8,501 nt of DNA from Undivivens sp041652635 (GTDB lineage: Bacteria; Omnitrophota; Gorgyraeia; Gygaellales; Profunditerraquicolaceae), in NCBI GenBank assembly GCA_041652635.1, contig JBAZGW010000060.1, positions 1 through 8,501 on the forward strand, given 5' to 3'. The notes beneath the pieces were generated by a model. The model did no database searches and was not told the origin of the DNA. It saw only the letters and a program-made list of their open reading frames with translations. The position numbers were made by a program, and so were the translations under genes. Of the stretch, positions 1 through 6,194 are shown piece after piece; positions within the stretch are counted from its first letter, which is position 1, and every line of letters begins with the position of its first letter.

Positions 1-129
1 CGCCTCGCCACTTCGTGGCGGGCTGTTAACCCCGGAAACGTGGGGACGATCTCCCCACGCCCCTTCAGGTTCTCTTGCTGCAACATCTCATTGCCGGCCA
101 CTTACGCAATCTCCGGCATTTATATTTAG
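1..129. other. Non-coding stretch with three hairpins downstream of tRNA-Arg
   Basis: I see no credible gene here. The stretch holds three perfect inverted repeats: CGCCAC/GTGGCG with a 3-base loop at 6-20, CGTGGGGA/TCCCCACG with a 5-base loop at 39-59, and TGCCGG/CCGGCA with a 15-base loop at 92-118. None is followed by a convincing T-run on the minus strand, so none is a clear terminator for the tRNA-Arg transcript. They may be RNA-processing or 3'-end structures, or members of small palindromic repeat families like those at the other end of the window. Confidence 0.5.
39..59. repeat. 8-bp perfect inverted repeat
   Basis: CGTGGGGA (39-46) and TCCCCACG (52-59) pair perfectly around a 5-base loop. 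The minus-strand copy is followed by TTTCC, which is too weak a U-tract to call a terminator. It is the strongest hairpin in the left-hand non-coding stretch. Confidence 0.5.
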
Positions 130-201
130 TGCGCCTGGCAGGAATCGAACCTGCACACCCAGCTTCGGAGGCTGATGCCCTATCCTTTGGGCCACAGGCG
201 C
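130..201 (-). tRNA. tRNA-Arg (anticodon CCG)
   Basis: Read on the minus strand, all cloverleaf parts are present: a 7-bp acceptor stem GCGCCTG/CAGGCGC with discriminator A, a D stem GCCC/GGGC with an 8-base loop containing GG, an anticodon stem TCAGC/GCTGG (one G-T pair), loop CTCCGAA, a 4-base variable region, and a T stem GCAGG/CCTGC with loop TTCGATT. Anticodon positions 34-36 read CCG, which decodes CGG arginine codons. The 3' CCA is not encoded and must be added after transcription. The gene is intact, unlike the tRNA-Glu-like sequence at the other end of the window. It lies about 40 bases past the stop of the EndoQ-family gene and may be co-transcribed with it. Confidence 0.96.
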
Positions 202-207
202 AAAATG

Positions 208-244
208 GATACTTCGGCGACGCTTTGGGCGCCGCAAAGGTATC
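208..244 (-). other. Imperfect hairpin at the end of the EndoQ-family gene
   Basis: GATAC (208-212) and GTATC (240-244) form the base of an imperfect hairpin, with further pairing of GCGACG (217-222) with CGCCGC (230-235) around one mismatch and a 7-base loop. It overlaps the nuclease stop codon. On the minus strand it is followed by CCATTTTG, a poor U-tract. It could be a weak terminator or a structure that helps release the tRNA-Arg 5' end; the sequence does not decide. Confidence 0.3.
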
Positions 245-1514
245 AAAATAAACTAAGCTGGCGATCGTCCTCTTTCTTCTTATCCTCTTCGTCGAACAAC
301 GAGATCTTTCCATATTCGCCGTCAAACCCGGCCTGGATCTTAACCTTCCCTTCCCTCATCCTGATTATGCCTTCCGCGATCCGCGGAGGTGTTTCCCTAA
401 GGATATCCTCTCGGGGGGCTTTCAGGAGGACTTCGAATTCAGTTCCGAATTTTGAGATGATGCTGCGATACTCTTTGGCTACCGCTCCGGCGGCAGGAGT
501 AAGCCCCTTCGCGTCGGCGATGATCTCTTCCAAAGGGATGAGATTACGGAAAGGGATCGAATTCTTGGGTTTGAATCCGGGTGCTCGATCGGCCAATACA
601 TCCACCCGGTTCATTACTCCGACGGTCACCGGTTTGGAACACTTGGGGCATTTCCCTCCGTTGGCTCTGGTCTCTTCCGGGGAAAGACGCACCCCGCACA
701 GACGATGCCCGTCAAAGTGATATTTACCTTCTTCCGGAAAGAACTCCGTTGTGTATAGAAACTTTGATGTGTCTTTATTCCGCAATGTGTCCCTGATCGC
801 GTCATAAGACAGTTCGCAGCGGAACACGTTGGCTTCCCTGCCTATTTTTGACGGGCTGTGCGAATCGGAATTGCTTATCAGGCTGAACCGGTCCAGCGCC
901 GACAACCTCCAGTTCATCGCCGGATCGCTGGACAATCCCGTCTCCAGCGCGAATATCTTCTCCGCGTATTTCTCGAAGCAATCCTCTATACGGTCAAAAC
1001 CGGACATGGAACCGAACAGGCTGAACCACGGGGTCCAGATATGCCCAGGGACCAGCATGCATCTTTCGTCGATATCGAACACTATCCGCGCCAGTTCCGC
1101 CGCGTCCAGCCCGAGGATCGGCCTTCCGTCGGAAGCCAGGTTACCGATCCGCGCCAGCGCGGAATTGATCTTTTCGGTCACGGCAAAAGACGGACTGAAA
1201 AGCAAATTGTGTATGCGGTAGGTCCTCTCTTTCTTGGAATAAATACTGCTGACTTCGGCGGTAAGCATAAAATGGATCTCTTTGCCGCCGGAAGACGCCC
1301 CCTTGTAAACAAGCAGCCCGTTGCCGGTTTCTTCCAGGTTCCCCCGCAATTCTTCCAGCCACAGGTGATGGGTAAAATCACCCGTGCCCATCAGATTGAT
1401 CCCTTTAAGCGCGGCCCATTCCGCTATATGCGCGACATCCATATCCTTGGACGTGGCGCGGCTGTATTTGGAATGGATATGAAAATCGGCTATGAATTCT
1501 TTATTCTGCGGCAT
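243..1514 (-). CDS. Endonuclease Q family (PHP-domain) DNA repair nuclease
   Basis: This 423-residue protein matches the EndoQ family, whose studied members nick DNA 5' of uracil, hypoxanthine, xanthine or an abasic site. Seen in the sequence: a PHP metal-site start with D10, H12 and H14, a second histidine pair H49-H50, NSDSHS (215-220), and a zinc-finger-like segment with H270, C273, C289 and C292. The family's conserved region around VGVMNRVDVLADR (298-310) follows. The last five residues are QLSLF, the consensus bacterial beta-clamp-binding motif; a related ISLF lies at 404-407. The start is supported by AAAGG six bases before ATG, inside the end of pyrC, giving a 14-base overlap and probable translational coupling. 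Family membership is confident; the substrate in this organism and clamp binding are inferred. Confidence 0.88.
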   Translation of the reverse strand: MPQNKEFIADFHIHSKYSRATSKDMDVAHIAEWAALKGINLMGTGDFTHHLWLEELRGNLEETGNGLLVYKGASSGGKEIHFMLTAEVSSIYSKKERTYRIHNLLFSPSFAVTEKINSALARIGNLASDGRPILGLDAAELARIVFDIDERCMLVPGHIWTPWFSLFGSMSGFDRIEDCFEKYAEKIFALETGLSSDPAMNWRLSALDRFSLISNSDSHSPSKIGREANVFRCELSYDAIRDTLRNKDTSKFLYTTEFFPEEGKYHFDGHRLCGVRLSPEETRANGGKCPKCSKPVTVGVMNRVDVLADRAPGFKPKNSIPFRNLIPLEEIIADAKGLTPAAGAVAKEYRSIISKFGTEFEVLLKAPREDILRETPPRIAEGIIRMREGKVKIQAGFDGEYGKISLFDEEDKKKEDDRQLSLF

Positions 1515-2787
1515 AAATTACCTTTCCGGAACAAACCGTATAACGCACGCGCCCTTGCAATTTCTTTCCCAAGAAAGAGGAATTCCTCGATTTAGAGGCG
1601 AAATCTTCCGCATTAACCACCCATTCCTCCCGAGGGGAGAAGATCACGGCATCGGCATCCGCGCCTTCGGAAAGGGTCCCTTTCTTTATTCCCAGGATAG
1701 AGGAGGGGTTTAGAGACATTTTTTCCGCCAGCCCCCGCCAATCCAAAACACCTCCGTTAATTAATTCCGTTACGGCAACGGATAGTTCTGTTTCCAGACC
1801 GGTGACTCCGAACTCGGCGAGATGGAACTCCACTTCTTTTTCGTTTTCCGTGTGGGGGGCGTGGTCGGAAGCGATGGCGTCTATTATGCCTTCCCGCAAC
1901 CCTCTCTTCACCGCCTCCAGATCCTCCCGGCGGCGCAGGGGCGGGTTCATTTTCATATTAGTATCATATCCCAAAACCGCTTCTTCCGTCAATGAAAAAT
2001 AGTGCGGCGCGGTCTCCGCGGTCACCCTGATCCCTTTTTTCTTGGCCCTGGCGATGATCTCCACCGATTCGGCGCAACTGACGTGCGCGATATGCACGCG
2101 CGCCCTTGCCTTGGCCGCCAGGGAAATGTCCCTTTCCACCCTGCGGTATTCGGATTCCGCGGAGATCCCTTTCAACCCCATCCTGGTGGAGACGGGGCCG
2201 AGATTGACCGCCCCTCCGGCGGAAAGTTTACGATCCTCGCAATGACAAATGATGAGAAATCCTTTATCCCTGGATTTCACCAGCGCCTTCAATAGAAGTT
2301 CTCCCGAATCCACGGAACATCCGTCGTCGGAAAAAGCGGCGGCCCCGCTCTTTTTCAACAGATCAAACGCCACCAGTTCCTTCCCTTGCCTCTCCCTGGT
2401 TATCGCGGAAGAGATAAAAACATTCACTCGGGCGCCGCAACGTATGATCTTTTTCAGCAGTGCCACGTTCTCCGCGCTGTCTATGGCCGGTTCGGTATTC
2501 GGCATCGCCAAAACGCTGGTCACCCCTCCCCTGGCCGCCGCCGCCGTACCGCTGGACACGCTTTCTTTATCTTCACGGCCCGGTTCCCGCAGATGCACAT
2601 GCATATCCACCAATCCCGGCATAACAATGCACCCGGAGGCGTCGATGACTTTCGACGCTTTCTCGTTGATGCCGGAGTCAACGCTGATGATCCTGTTCCC
2701 GCAGCACAAAATATCTTTTATGCCGTCCGTGCGGGAAGCGGGATCTATCACCCTTCCGTTCTTAATCAGCAGAGAATCTTTTATCAT
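1501..2787 (-). CDS. pyrC: Dihydroorotase, class I
   Basis: Dihydroorotase (428 residues) is a cytoplasmic zinc amidohydrolase that closes N-carbamoyl-aspartate to dihydroorotate, the third step of UMP synthesis. The metal-site residues of the class I enzymes are all visible: H63 and H65 in HVHLREPG, D154/D155 in FSDDG, H182 in ICHCED, H235 in HIAHVS and D308 in ASDHAPH. PNTEP (96-100) and NPPLR (281-285) are further family signatures. Length is normal and the metal ligands argue for an active enzyme rather than a non-catalytic PyrC-like partner of PyrB. The start overlaps the end of pyrB by 26 bases and no strong ribosome site is visible, so translation probably depends on ribosomes leaving pyrB. 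Confidence 0.96.
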   Translation of the reverse strand: MIKDSLLIKNGRVIDPASRTDGIKDILCCGNRIISVDSGINEKASKVIDASGCIVMPGLVDMHVHLREPGREDKESVSSGTAAAARGGVTSVLAMPNTEPAIDSAENVALLKKIIRCGARVNVFISSAITRERQGKELVAFDLLKKSGAAAFSDDGCSVDSGELLLKALVKSRDKGFLIICHCEDRKLSAGGAVNLGPVSTRMGLKGISAESEYRRVERDISLAAKARARVHIAHVSCAESVEIIARAKKKGIRVTAETAPHYFSLTEEAVLGYDTNMKMNPPLRRREDLEAVKRGLREGIIDAIASDHAPHTENEKEVEFHLAEFGVTGLETELSVAVTELINGGVLDWRGLAEKMSLNPSSILGIKKGTLSEGADADAVIFSPREEWVVNAEDFASKSRNSSFLGKKLQGRVRYTVCSGKVIYAAE

Positions 2788-3703
2788 GGGCCTGAGAGAC
2801 CAGGAACAGCACCGCCATGCGCACGGCGATACCGTTGGTCACCTGTTCAAGTATCACCGAATTCGCCCCGTCCGCAACGTCGCTGGCGATCTCTATGCCG
2901 CGGTTCAACGGCCCGGGGTGCATTACAATGATATTCCTGCCTGTCTTTTTTATTCTTTCGCGCGTGATCCCGAATTTCCGGAAATAATCCATCTCCCTTG
3001 GGAACGCCTCTCTGGCGTCCCTTTCAAACTGCATTCTCAGGACGTTGACGGCGTCCGCCCCGGATAAAGCCTCGTCTATATCATAACTGACGTCCACTCC
3101 CATCTGTTCTATTCCGGGAGGAATAAGCATCTTGGGCGCGCATACCGTTACCTTTGCTCCCAGGCGGGTCAATCCCCAGATATTGGAACGGGCCACGCGC
3201 GAATGCGCGATATCCCCGACTACGCAGACACGCAACCCCTCTATCCGTCCGAGTTTTTCCTTGAGCGTGAACATATCCAGCAATGCCTGGGTGGGGTGCT
3301 CATGCCAGCCGTCTCCGGCGTTGACCACGCTGATATCCAGTTTTCGGGCCAGCATCACCGCGGCCCCGGAAAAATTGTGCCTGATAACGACGATGTCCGC
3401 CTTCAACGCCTGAATATTCGTGCCGGTATCTATCAGGGTCTCGCCCTTGCGCACGCTGGATGTCTCGGCGGCGATATTTATCACGTCCGCGGAGAGCCTT
3501 TTTGCGGCGATCTCGAAAGAGACCCTGGTGCGCGTGGACGGTTCGTAAAAAAGGTTGACCACCGTCTTTCCGCGCAGCGCCGGGACTTTCTTTATCTCGC
3601 GGGAGGATACTTCCTTAAAAGACTCCGCCGTATCCAATATCAATTCTATCTCTTCCCTGCTCAGTTCTTCCAGCCCCAATAGATCTTTACGCGCCCAGAT
3701 CAT
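2762..3703 (-). CDS. pyrB: Aspartate carbamoyltransferase catalytic subunit
   Basis: PyrB (313 residues) joins carbamoyl phosphate and aspartate, the committed step of pyrimidine synthesis. Visible motifs in order: the carbamoyl-phosphate loop FYEPSTRTR (52-60), K85 in the SSVRKGE loop supplied to the neighbouring subunit, R107-H108, HPTQ (135-138), HSRVARS (166-172), R222 and Q224 in the aspartate-binding region, and HPGPLNRG (261-268). The first 140 residues or so form the carbamoyl-phosphate domain and the rest the aspartate domain. No pyrI regulatory subunit is nearby, which fits control through PyrR instead of allosteric PyrI. The gene starts four bases after the pyrR stop. Confidence 0.97.
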   Translation of the reverse strand: MIWARKDLLGLEELSREEIELILDTAESFKEVSSREIKKVPALRGKTVVNLFYEPSTRTRVSFEIAAKRLSADVINIAAETSSVRKGETLIDTGTNIQALKADIVVIRHNFSGAAVMLARKLDISVVNAGDGWHEHPTQALLDMFTLKEKLGRIEGLRVCVVGDIAHSRVARSNIWGLTRLGAKVTVCAPKMLIPPGIEQMGVDVSYDIDEALSGADAVNVLRMQFERDAREAFPREMDYFRKFGITRERIKKTGRNIIVMHPGPLNRGIEIASDVADGANSVILEQVTNGIAVRMAVLFLVSQAHDKRFSAD

Positions 3704-3707
3704 CCGC

Positions 3708-4250
3708 TTATCCGTTCCGCTCGTTCAGCACCACTTCGTCTTTTCCGTCGCTTTCCGAAAGCCTGACCTCAACCGTTTCCCCCAGGGATGTGGGAACATT
3801 CTTCCCCACATAATCGGCGCGTATGGGGACCTCCCGGTGCCCCCGGTCCACCAGCACCGCCAGCTGTATGGTGCGCGGCCTGCCCAAGTCCACCAGCGCG
3901 TCCAAAGCGCAGCGCACCGTTCTGCCCGTGTATAGCACGTCATCCACCAGGACCACGTTCCTGCCGGTGATATCAAAACCTATTTCCGTCTTATGCACCA
4001 CCGGTTGCTGGGCGATAAAGGTAAGATCGTCCCTGTAAAGGGTTATATCCAAAACCCCGAGTTCCACGGAGGAACCTTCAATTTCGTTGATACAATCCGC
4101 GATCCTCTTGGCAAGGTGCGCCCCGCGCGTCCTGATCCCCACGACACAGACACCTTCGACACCTTTGTTCTTTTCCAATATCTCATGCGAGATGCGGATA
4201 ACGCAGCGTTGGACCGCCTCTTGATCGAGTATTCTGGCTTTTTCTTTCAT
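3708..4250 (-). CDS. pyrR: Bifunctional PyrR: pyr operon RNA-binding attenuator and uracil phosphoribosyltransferase
   Basis: PyrR (180 residues) is a type I phosphoribosyltransferase-fold protein. In studied bacteria it binds a hairpin in the pyr mRNA leader when UMP or UTP is plentiful and so favours termination; many members also convert uracil and PRPP to UMP. The 13-residue PRPP-binding motif VVLVDDVLYTGRT is at 99-111. VGIRTRGAHLA (37-47) and LDITLYRDDL (67-76) are typical PyrR segments. The ATG has GGAG five bases upstream. As first gene of pyrR-pyrB-pyrC it sits directly behind its own presumed target: a promoter, a PyrR-hairpin-like element and an intrinsic terminator, suggesting autoregulation. 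Confidence 0.96.
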   Translation of the reverse strand: MKEKARILDQEAVQRCVIRISHEILEKNKGVEGVCVVGIRTRGAHLAKRIADCINEIEGSSVELGVLDITLYRDDLTFIAQQPVVHKTEIGFDITGRNVVLVDDVLYTGRTVRCALDALVDLGRPRTIQLAVLVDRGHREVPIRADYVGKNVPTSLGETVEVRLSESDGKDEVVLNERNG

Positions 4251-4270
4251 ATACGCTCCGGGACAGCCGG

Positions 4271-4320
4271 TAATAAAAAATCCGCCTTCCCCCTTACAGG
4301 GAAAGACGGATCAGCGGATT
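4271..4320 (-). terminator. Intrinsic terminator (attenuator) in the pyr leader
   Basis: On the minus strand ATCCGTCTTTCCC (4311-4299) pairs with GGGGAAGGCGGAT (4292-4280) around a 6-base loop, a 13-bp stem with two G-U pairs, followed by TTTTTTATTA. An alternative 5' arm AATCCGC (4320-4314) can pair perfectly with GCGGATT in the 3' arm. It lies between the promoter and the pyrR start, so it should stop transcription before the operon unless the leader refolds. This is the expected site for PyrR-controlled attenuation. Confidence 0.88.
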
Positions 4321-4348
4321 TTGTAGTTTAATATTCATCTTCGGGCAT

Positions 4349-4380
4349 CCTTGCCGGTTTCTCAAGAACCGACTTAAAGG
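4349..4380 (-). promoter_or_regulatory. PyrR-binding-like leader hairpin (anti-antiterminator)
   Basis: The minus-strand RNA begins with CCUUUAAG, then CGGUU (4371-4367), a loop with UUGAGA, AACCG (4359-4355), and closes with CAAGG. CCUU/AAGG forms the outer stem, separated by an asymmetric internal loop from the 5-bp inner stem. This layout, with the purine-rich GAGA loop, resembles PyrR-binding hairpins of Bacillus-type pyr leaders, although the inner-stem bases differ from the Bacillus consensus. GGAU (4350-4347), just 3' of the stem, could pair with AUCC (4311-4308) in the terminator's 5' arm as part of an antiterminator. That pairing is inference. Confidence 0.65.
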
Positions 4381-4388
4381 TTTATTAA

Positions 4389-4417
4389 AGTCTACCCCGC
4401 AGAGAGCGGTTTGTCAA
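4389..4417 (-). promoter_or_regulatory. Sigma70-type promoter of the pyr operon
   Basis: On the minus strand a perfect -35 TTGACA (4417-4412) is followed after exactly 17 bases by TAGACT (4394-4389), four of six matches to TATAAT. Transcription would start near 4382-4383, a couple of bases before the PyrR-like hairpin. The promoter begins 10 bases after the exbD stop, and no terminator separates the two. Confidence 0.85.
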
Positions 4418-4427
4418 GGTAAAACGC

Positions 4428-4850
4428 TCAACTCTGATCAGCCGCGGCTATGCTTATACGGGTTATGCCGGCGCCGCTCAAGATATCGAGAACGGAAACC
4501 ACTCCGCGGAAAGGGACGCGTTTGTCCGCGCGCAGGATCACGGAAGGATTATTCTCCTGACGGCTGCGCAGGCCGACTTTCTCTTTCAACTCCGCGGAAT
4601 TGACCAGATCACCGTCCAGATAAACCGGGCCTTCGGCCGTGATGGTAATCTCCATTTGTTTAAGCTCTTCCGGCCCGGAAGAATTCTGCGCCTGGGGGAG
4701 TTTCACGTCCAGCCTTTTCGTATGCAAAGGTTTGAACGTGTACAGCAGGCTAAAAGAAATAAAAAAGAAAATGAACATATTCATGACGATGTCCGTCATC
4801 GCCACGGATTCAAGACCGACAAAGTGCGCCTTTTTACCGGAAATCTTCAT
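4428..4850 (-). CDS. exbD: ExbD/TolR-family proton-channel subunit
   Basis: This 140-residue protein has a short cytoplasmic start, one membrane segment (about 19-40, TDIVMNMFIFFFISFSLLYTF with the D at its beginning), and a periplasmic domain of about 95 residues. D20 is in the position of the essential proton-carrying aspartate of ExbD/TolR. Its partner is the ExbB-like protein encoded upstream, with which the gene shares an ATGA overlap. Together they would use the proton gradient to drive an energy transducer such as TonB or TolA, but none is encoded in this window, so the process energised is unknown. ExbD, TolR and AglS-like subunits cannot be told apart from this sequence alone. Confidence 0.87.
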   Translation of the reverse strand: MKISGKKAHFVGLESVAMTDIVMNMFIFFFISFSLLYTFKPLHTKRLDVKLPQAQNSSGPEELKQMEITITAEGPVYLDGDLVNSAELKEKVGLRSRQENNPSVILRADKRVPFRGVVSVLDILSGAGITRISIAAADQS

Positions 4851-5488
4851 TTTTTCTGCTCCGGTTTCGCCGCGCCTGGAATTTCCGAAAGGACTTCCGT
4901 CAACTGAATGGCATGGTTCGTCAGGTCGTTGGAAATCTGTTTTATCCTGCCGACAAAATAATTATAGAACAGGGCGGCGGGAATGGCTACCATAAGTCCG
5001 GCGGCGGTGGTGATCATCGCCTGGTACATTCCACCCGCGAGGGCGTTCACCGTTACGTTCGCCCCCGCCTTTTCCCAGGACATAAAAGCGCTGATCAACC
5101 CGGTGATCGTCCCTAAAAATCCCAACAGGGGCTCGATGGAAACTACGGAAGCCAGCAACCCGAGGAAACGTTCCAGCTTGGCTATCTGATTATTGCCCGC
5201 CTGTTCGAGTATCTTCTCCAGCCTGTCCGCGGGAAGCAGACGCCTTTCAATCCCCACTTTGAACACCGAAGCAAGAGGATACTTTTCATTCCTGGAGCAC
5301 AGATCGACGGCGGCCTGTATTTCGCCGTTTTTCAGCATTTTATAGACCTGCTGCACAAAAGAATACCCGTCCACTCTTCCCACCCTGCGGAAAGCCCAAA
5401 GTCTCTCCAGAATGATGGCCAGGCCGAATACCGAACCCGCCAGGATCGGGATCATTACCGGCCCGCCTTTAACTATCAGCTCGAACAT
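4847..5488 (-). CDS. exbB: MotA/TolQ/ExbB-family proton-channel protein
   Basis: With ATG at 5488 the protein has 213 residues. Three membrane segments are visible: about 10-27, 109-136 and 154-178. The second contains the family signature PLLGFLGTITGLISAF (120-135), and the third contains the TTAAGLMVAIPA segment, whose threonines line the ion path in known homologues. A soluble cytoplasmic part lies between segments one and two. A start 15 bases further upstream (TTG) is possible but would fall inside the perfect ribosome site AAAGGAG, so ATG is chosen. It forms a two-gene unit with exbD. The protein could equally be called TolQ-like; no tolA, tolB, pal or tonB is nearby to decide. Confidence 0.9.
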   Translation of the reverse strand: MFELIVKGGPVMIPILAGSVFGLAIILERLWAFRRVGRVDGYSFVQQVYKMLKNGEIQAAVDLCSRNEKYPLASVFKVGIERRLLPADRLEKILEQAGNNQIAKLERFLGLLASVVSIEPLLGFLGTITGLISAFMSWEKAGANVTVNALAGGMYQAMITTAAGLMVAIPAALFYNYFVGRIKQISNDLTNHAIQLTEVLSEIPGAAKPEQKK

Positions 5489-5493
5489 TGCCG

Positions 5494-5500
5494 CTCCTTT
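5494..5500 (-). promoter_or_regulatory. Ribosome binding site fixing the exbB start
   Basis: AAAGGAG on the minus strand lies five bases before the ATG at 5488. The in-frame TTG at 5503 overlaps this site, so it cannot be the start that uses it. Confidence 0.85.
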
Positions 5501-5521
5501 CAAAAAACCAATTTACCGGTT

Positions 5522-6178
5522 CTAAAATATCAGCACGAATTCCCCCCGCGGCCTGCCGGCCGCGGGAAAAGACGCCGCGACCTCGGCGGCGCTGCCGTGT
5601 TTTACTTCCTCGAATTTTTTGGTAAGTTCCCTGGCACAGCAGATCCTTCTTTCCCCGAATATTTCCGCGATATCTTCCAGGGATTCCTTGATCCGGTGGC
5701 AGGATTCATAACAAACAACGGTAAAATCGAACACGCTCAATTCCGCAAGCCGTTTTTTCCTCGCCTGCCTGCGGTTTGGAAGGAACCCTTCGAATAAGAA
5801 CCGGTGCGCCGGTTTACCGGAAGCCACCAGCGCCGTGGCTAAAGCTGTCGGGCCGGGTATTACCGACATGGGGATTTTGTTTTCTATCGCGAGATTGATT
5901 ATGTTATACCCGGGGTCGAGGATCCCCGGCATGCCGGCGTCGGAGATCAGCGCTATGGAAAGACCGGCGCGCAGTTTTTCCAAGAGGAACTCCGCTTTTG
6001 TCAGGCGATTATGCTGAAAAAAACTGGTCACCGGAACGCGGATATCATACGCGGAAAGCAGGATGCGCGCGTGCCTGGTGTCCTCGCAAGCGATCAAATC
6101 AACGCCCTTCAGTATCTCTACCGCCCTGAAGGAAATATCTTTTAGGTTCCCGATGGGTGTTCCTACGATATAAAGCAT
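5522..6178 (-). CDS. rsmI: 16S rRNA (cytidine1402-2'-O)-methyltransferase RsmI, short form
   Basis: RsmI uses S-adenosylmethionine to methylate the ribose of C1402 in the decoding centre of 16S rRNA. Signatures in order: VGTPIGNLKDIS (5-16), CEDTRH (31-36), SDAGMPGILDPG (79-90), PGPTAL (109-113 region), FEGFLP (129-134), CARELTKKFEE (181-191) and the closing RGEFVL (211-216). The open frame continues upstream into glmS, but ATG at 6178 starts exactly at the conserved MLYIVGTPIG, 16 bases after glmS ends. A distant AAGGA, 12 bases upstream, is the only ribosome site. At 218 residues it stops right after the methylase domain and lacks the C-terminal extension of the longer E. coli-type enzyme (about 286 residues). 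Confidence 0.93.
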   Translation of the reverse strand: MLYIVGTPIGNLKDISFRAVEILKGVDLIACEDTRHARILLSAYDIRVPVTSFFQHNRLTKAEFLLEKLRAGLSIALISDAGMPGILDPGYNIINLAIENKIPMSVIPGPTALATALVASGKPAHRFLFEGFLPNRRQARKKRLAELSVFDFTVVCYESCHRIKESLEDIAEIFGERRICCARELTKKFEEVKHGSAAEVAASFPAAGRPRGEFVLIF

Positions 6179-6194
6179 TTTACAACGATTTCCT

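Noticed and set aside
175..1595. Plus-strand open frames opposite the EndoQ-family gene
   Set aside because: They are antisense to a gene with clear family motifs, and their translations show no recognisable motifs or ribosome sites.
2249..3067. 272-codon plus-strand open frame opposite pyrC and pyrB
   Set aside because: It runs antisense across two conserved genes and has no plausible protein character.
5500..5521. Terminator between rsmI and exbB (AACC...GGTT followed by T's)
   Set aside because: The stem is only about 4 bp; the T-run more likely just precedes the exbB ribosome site.
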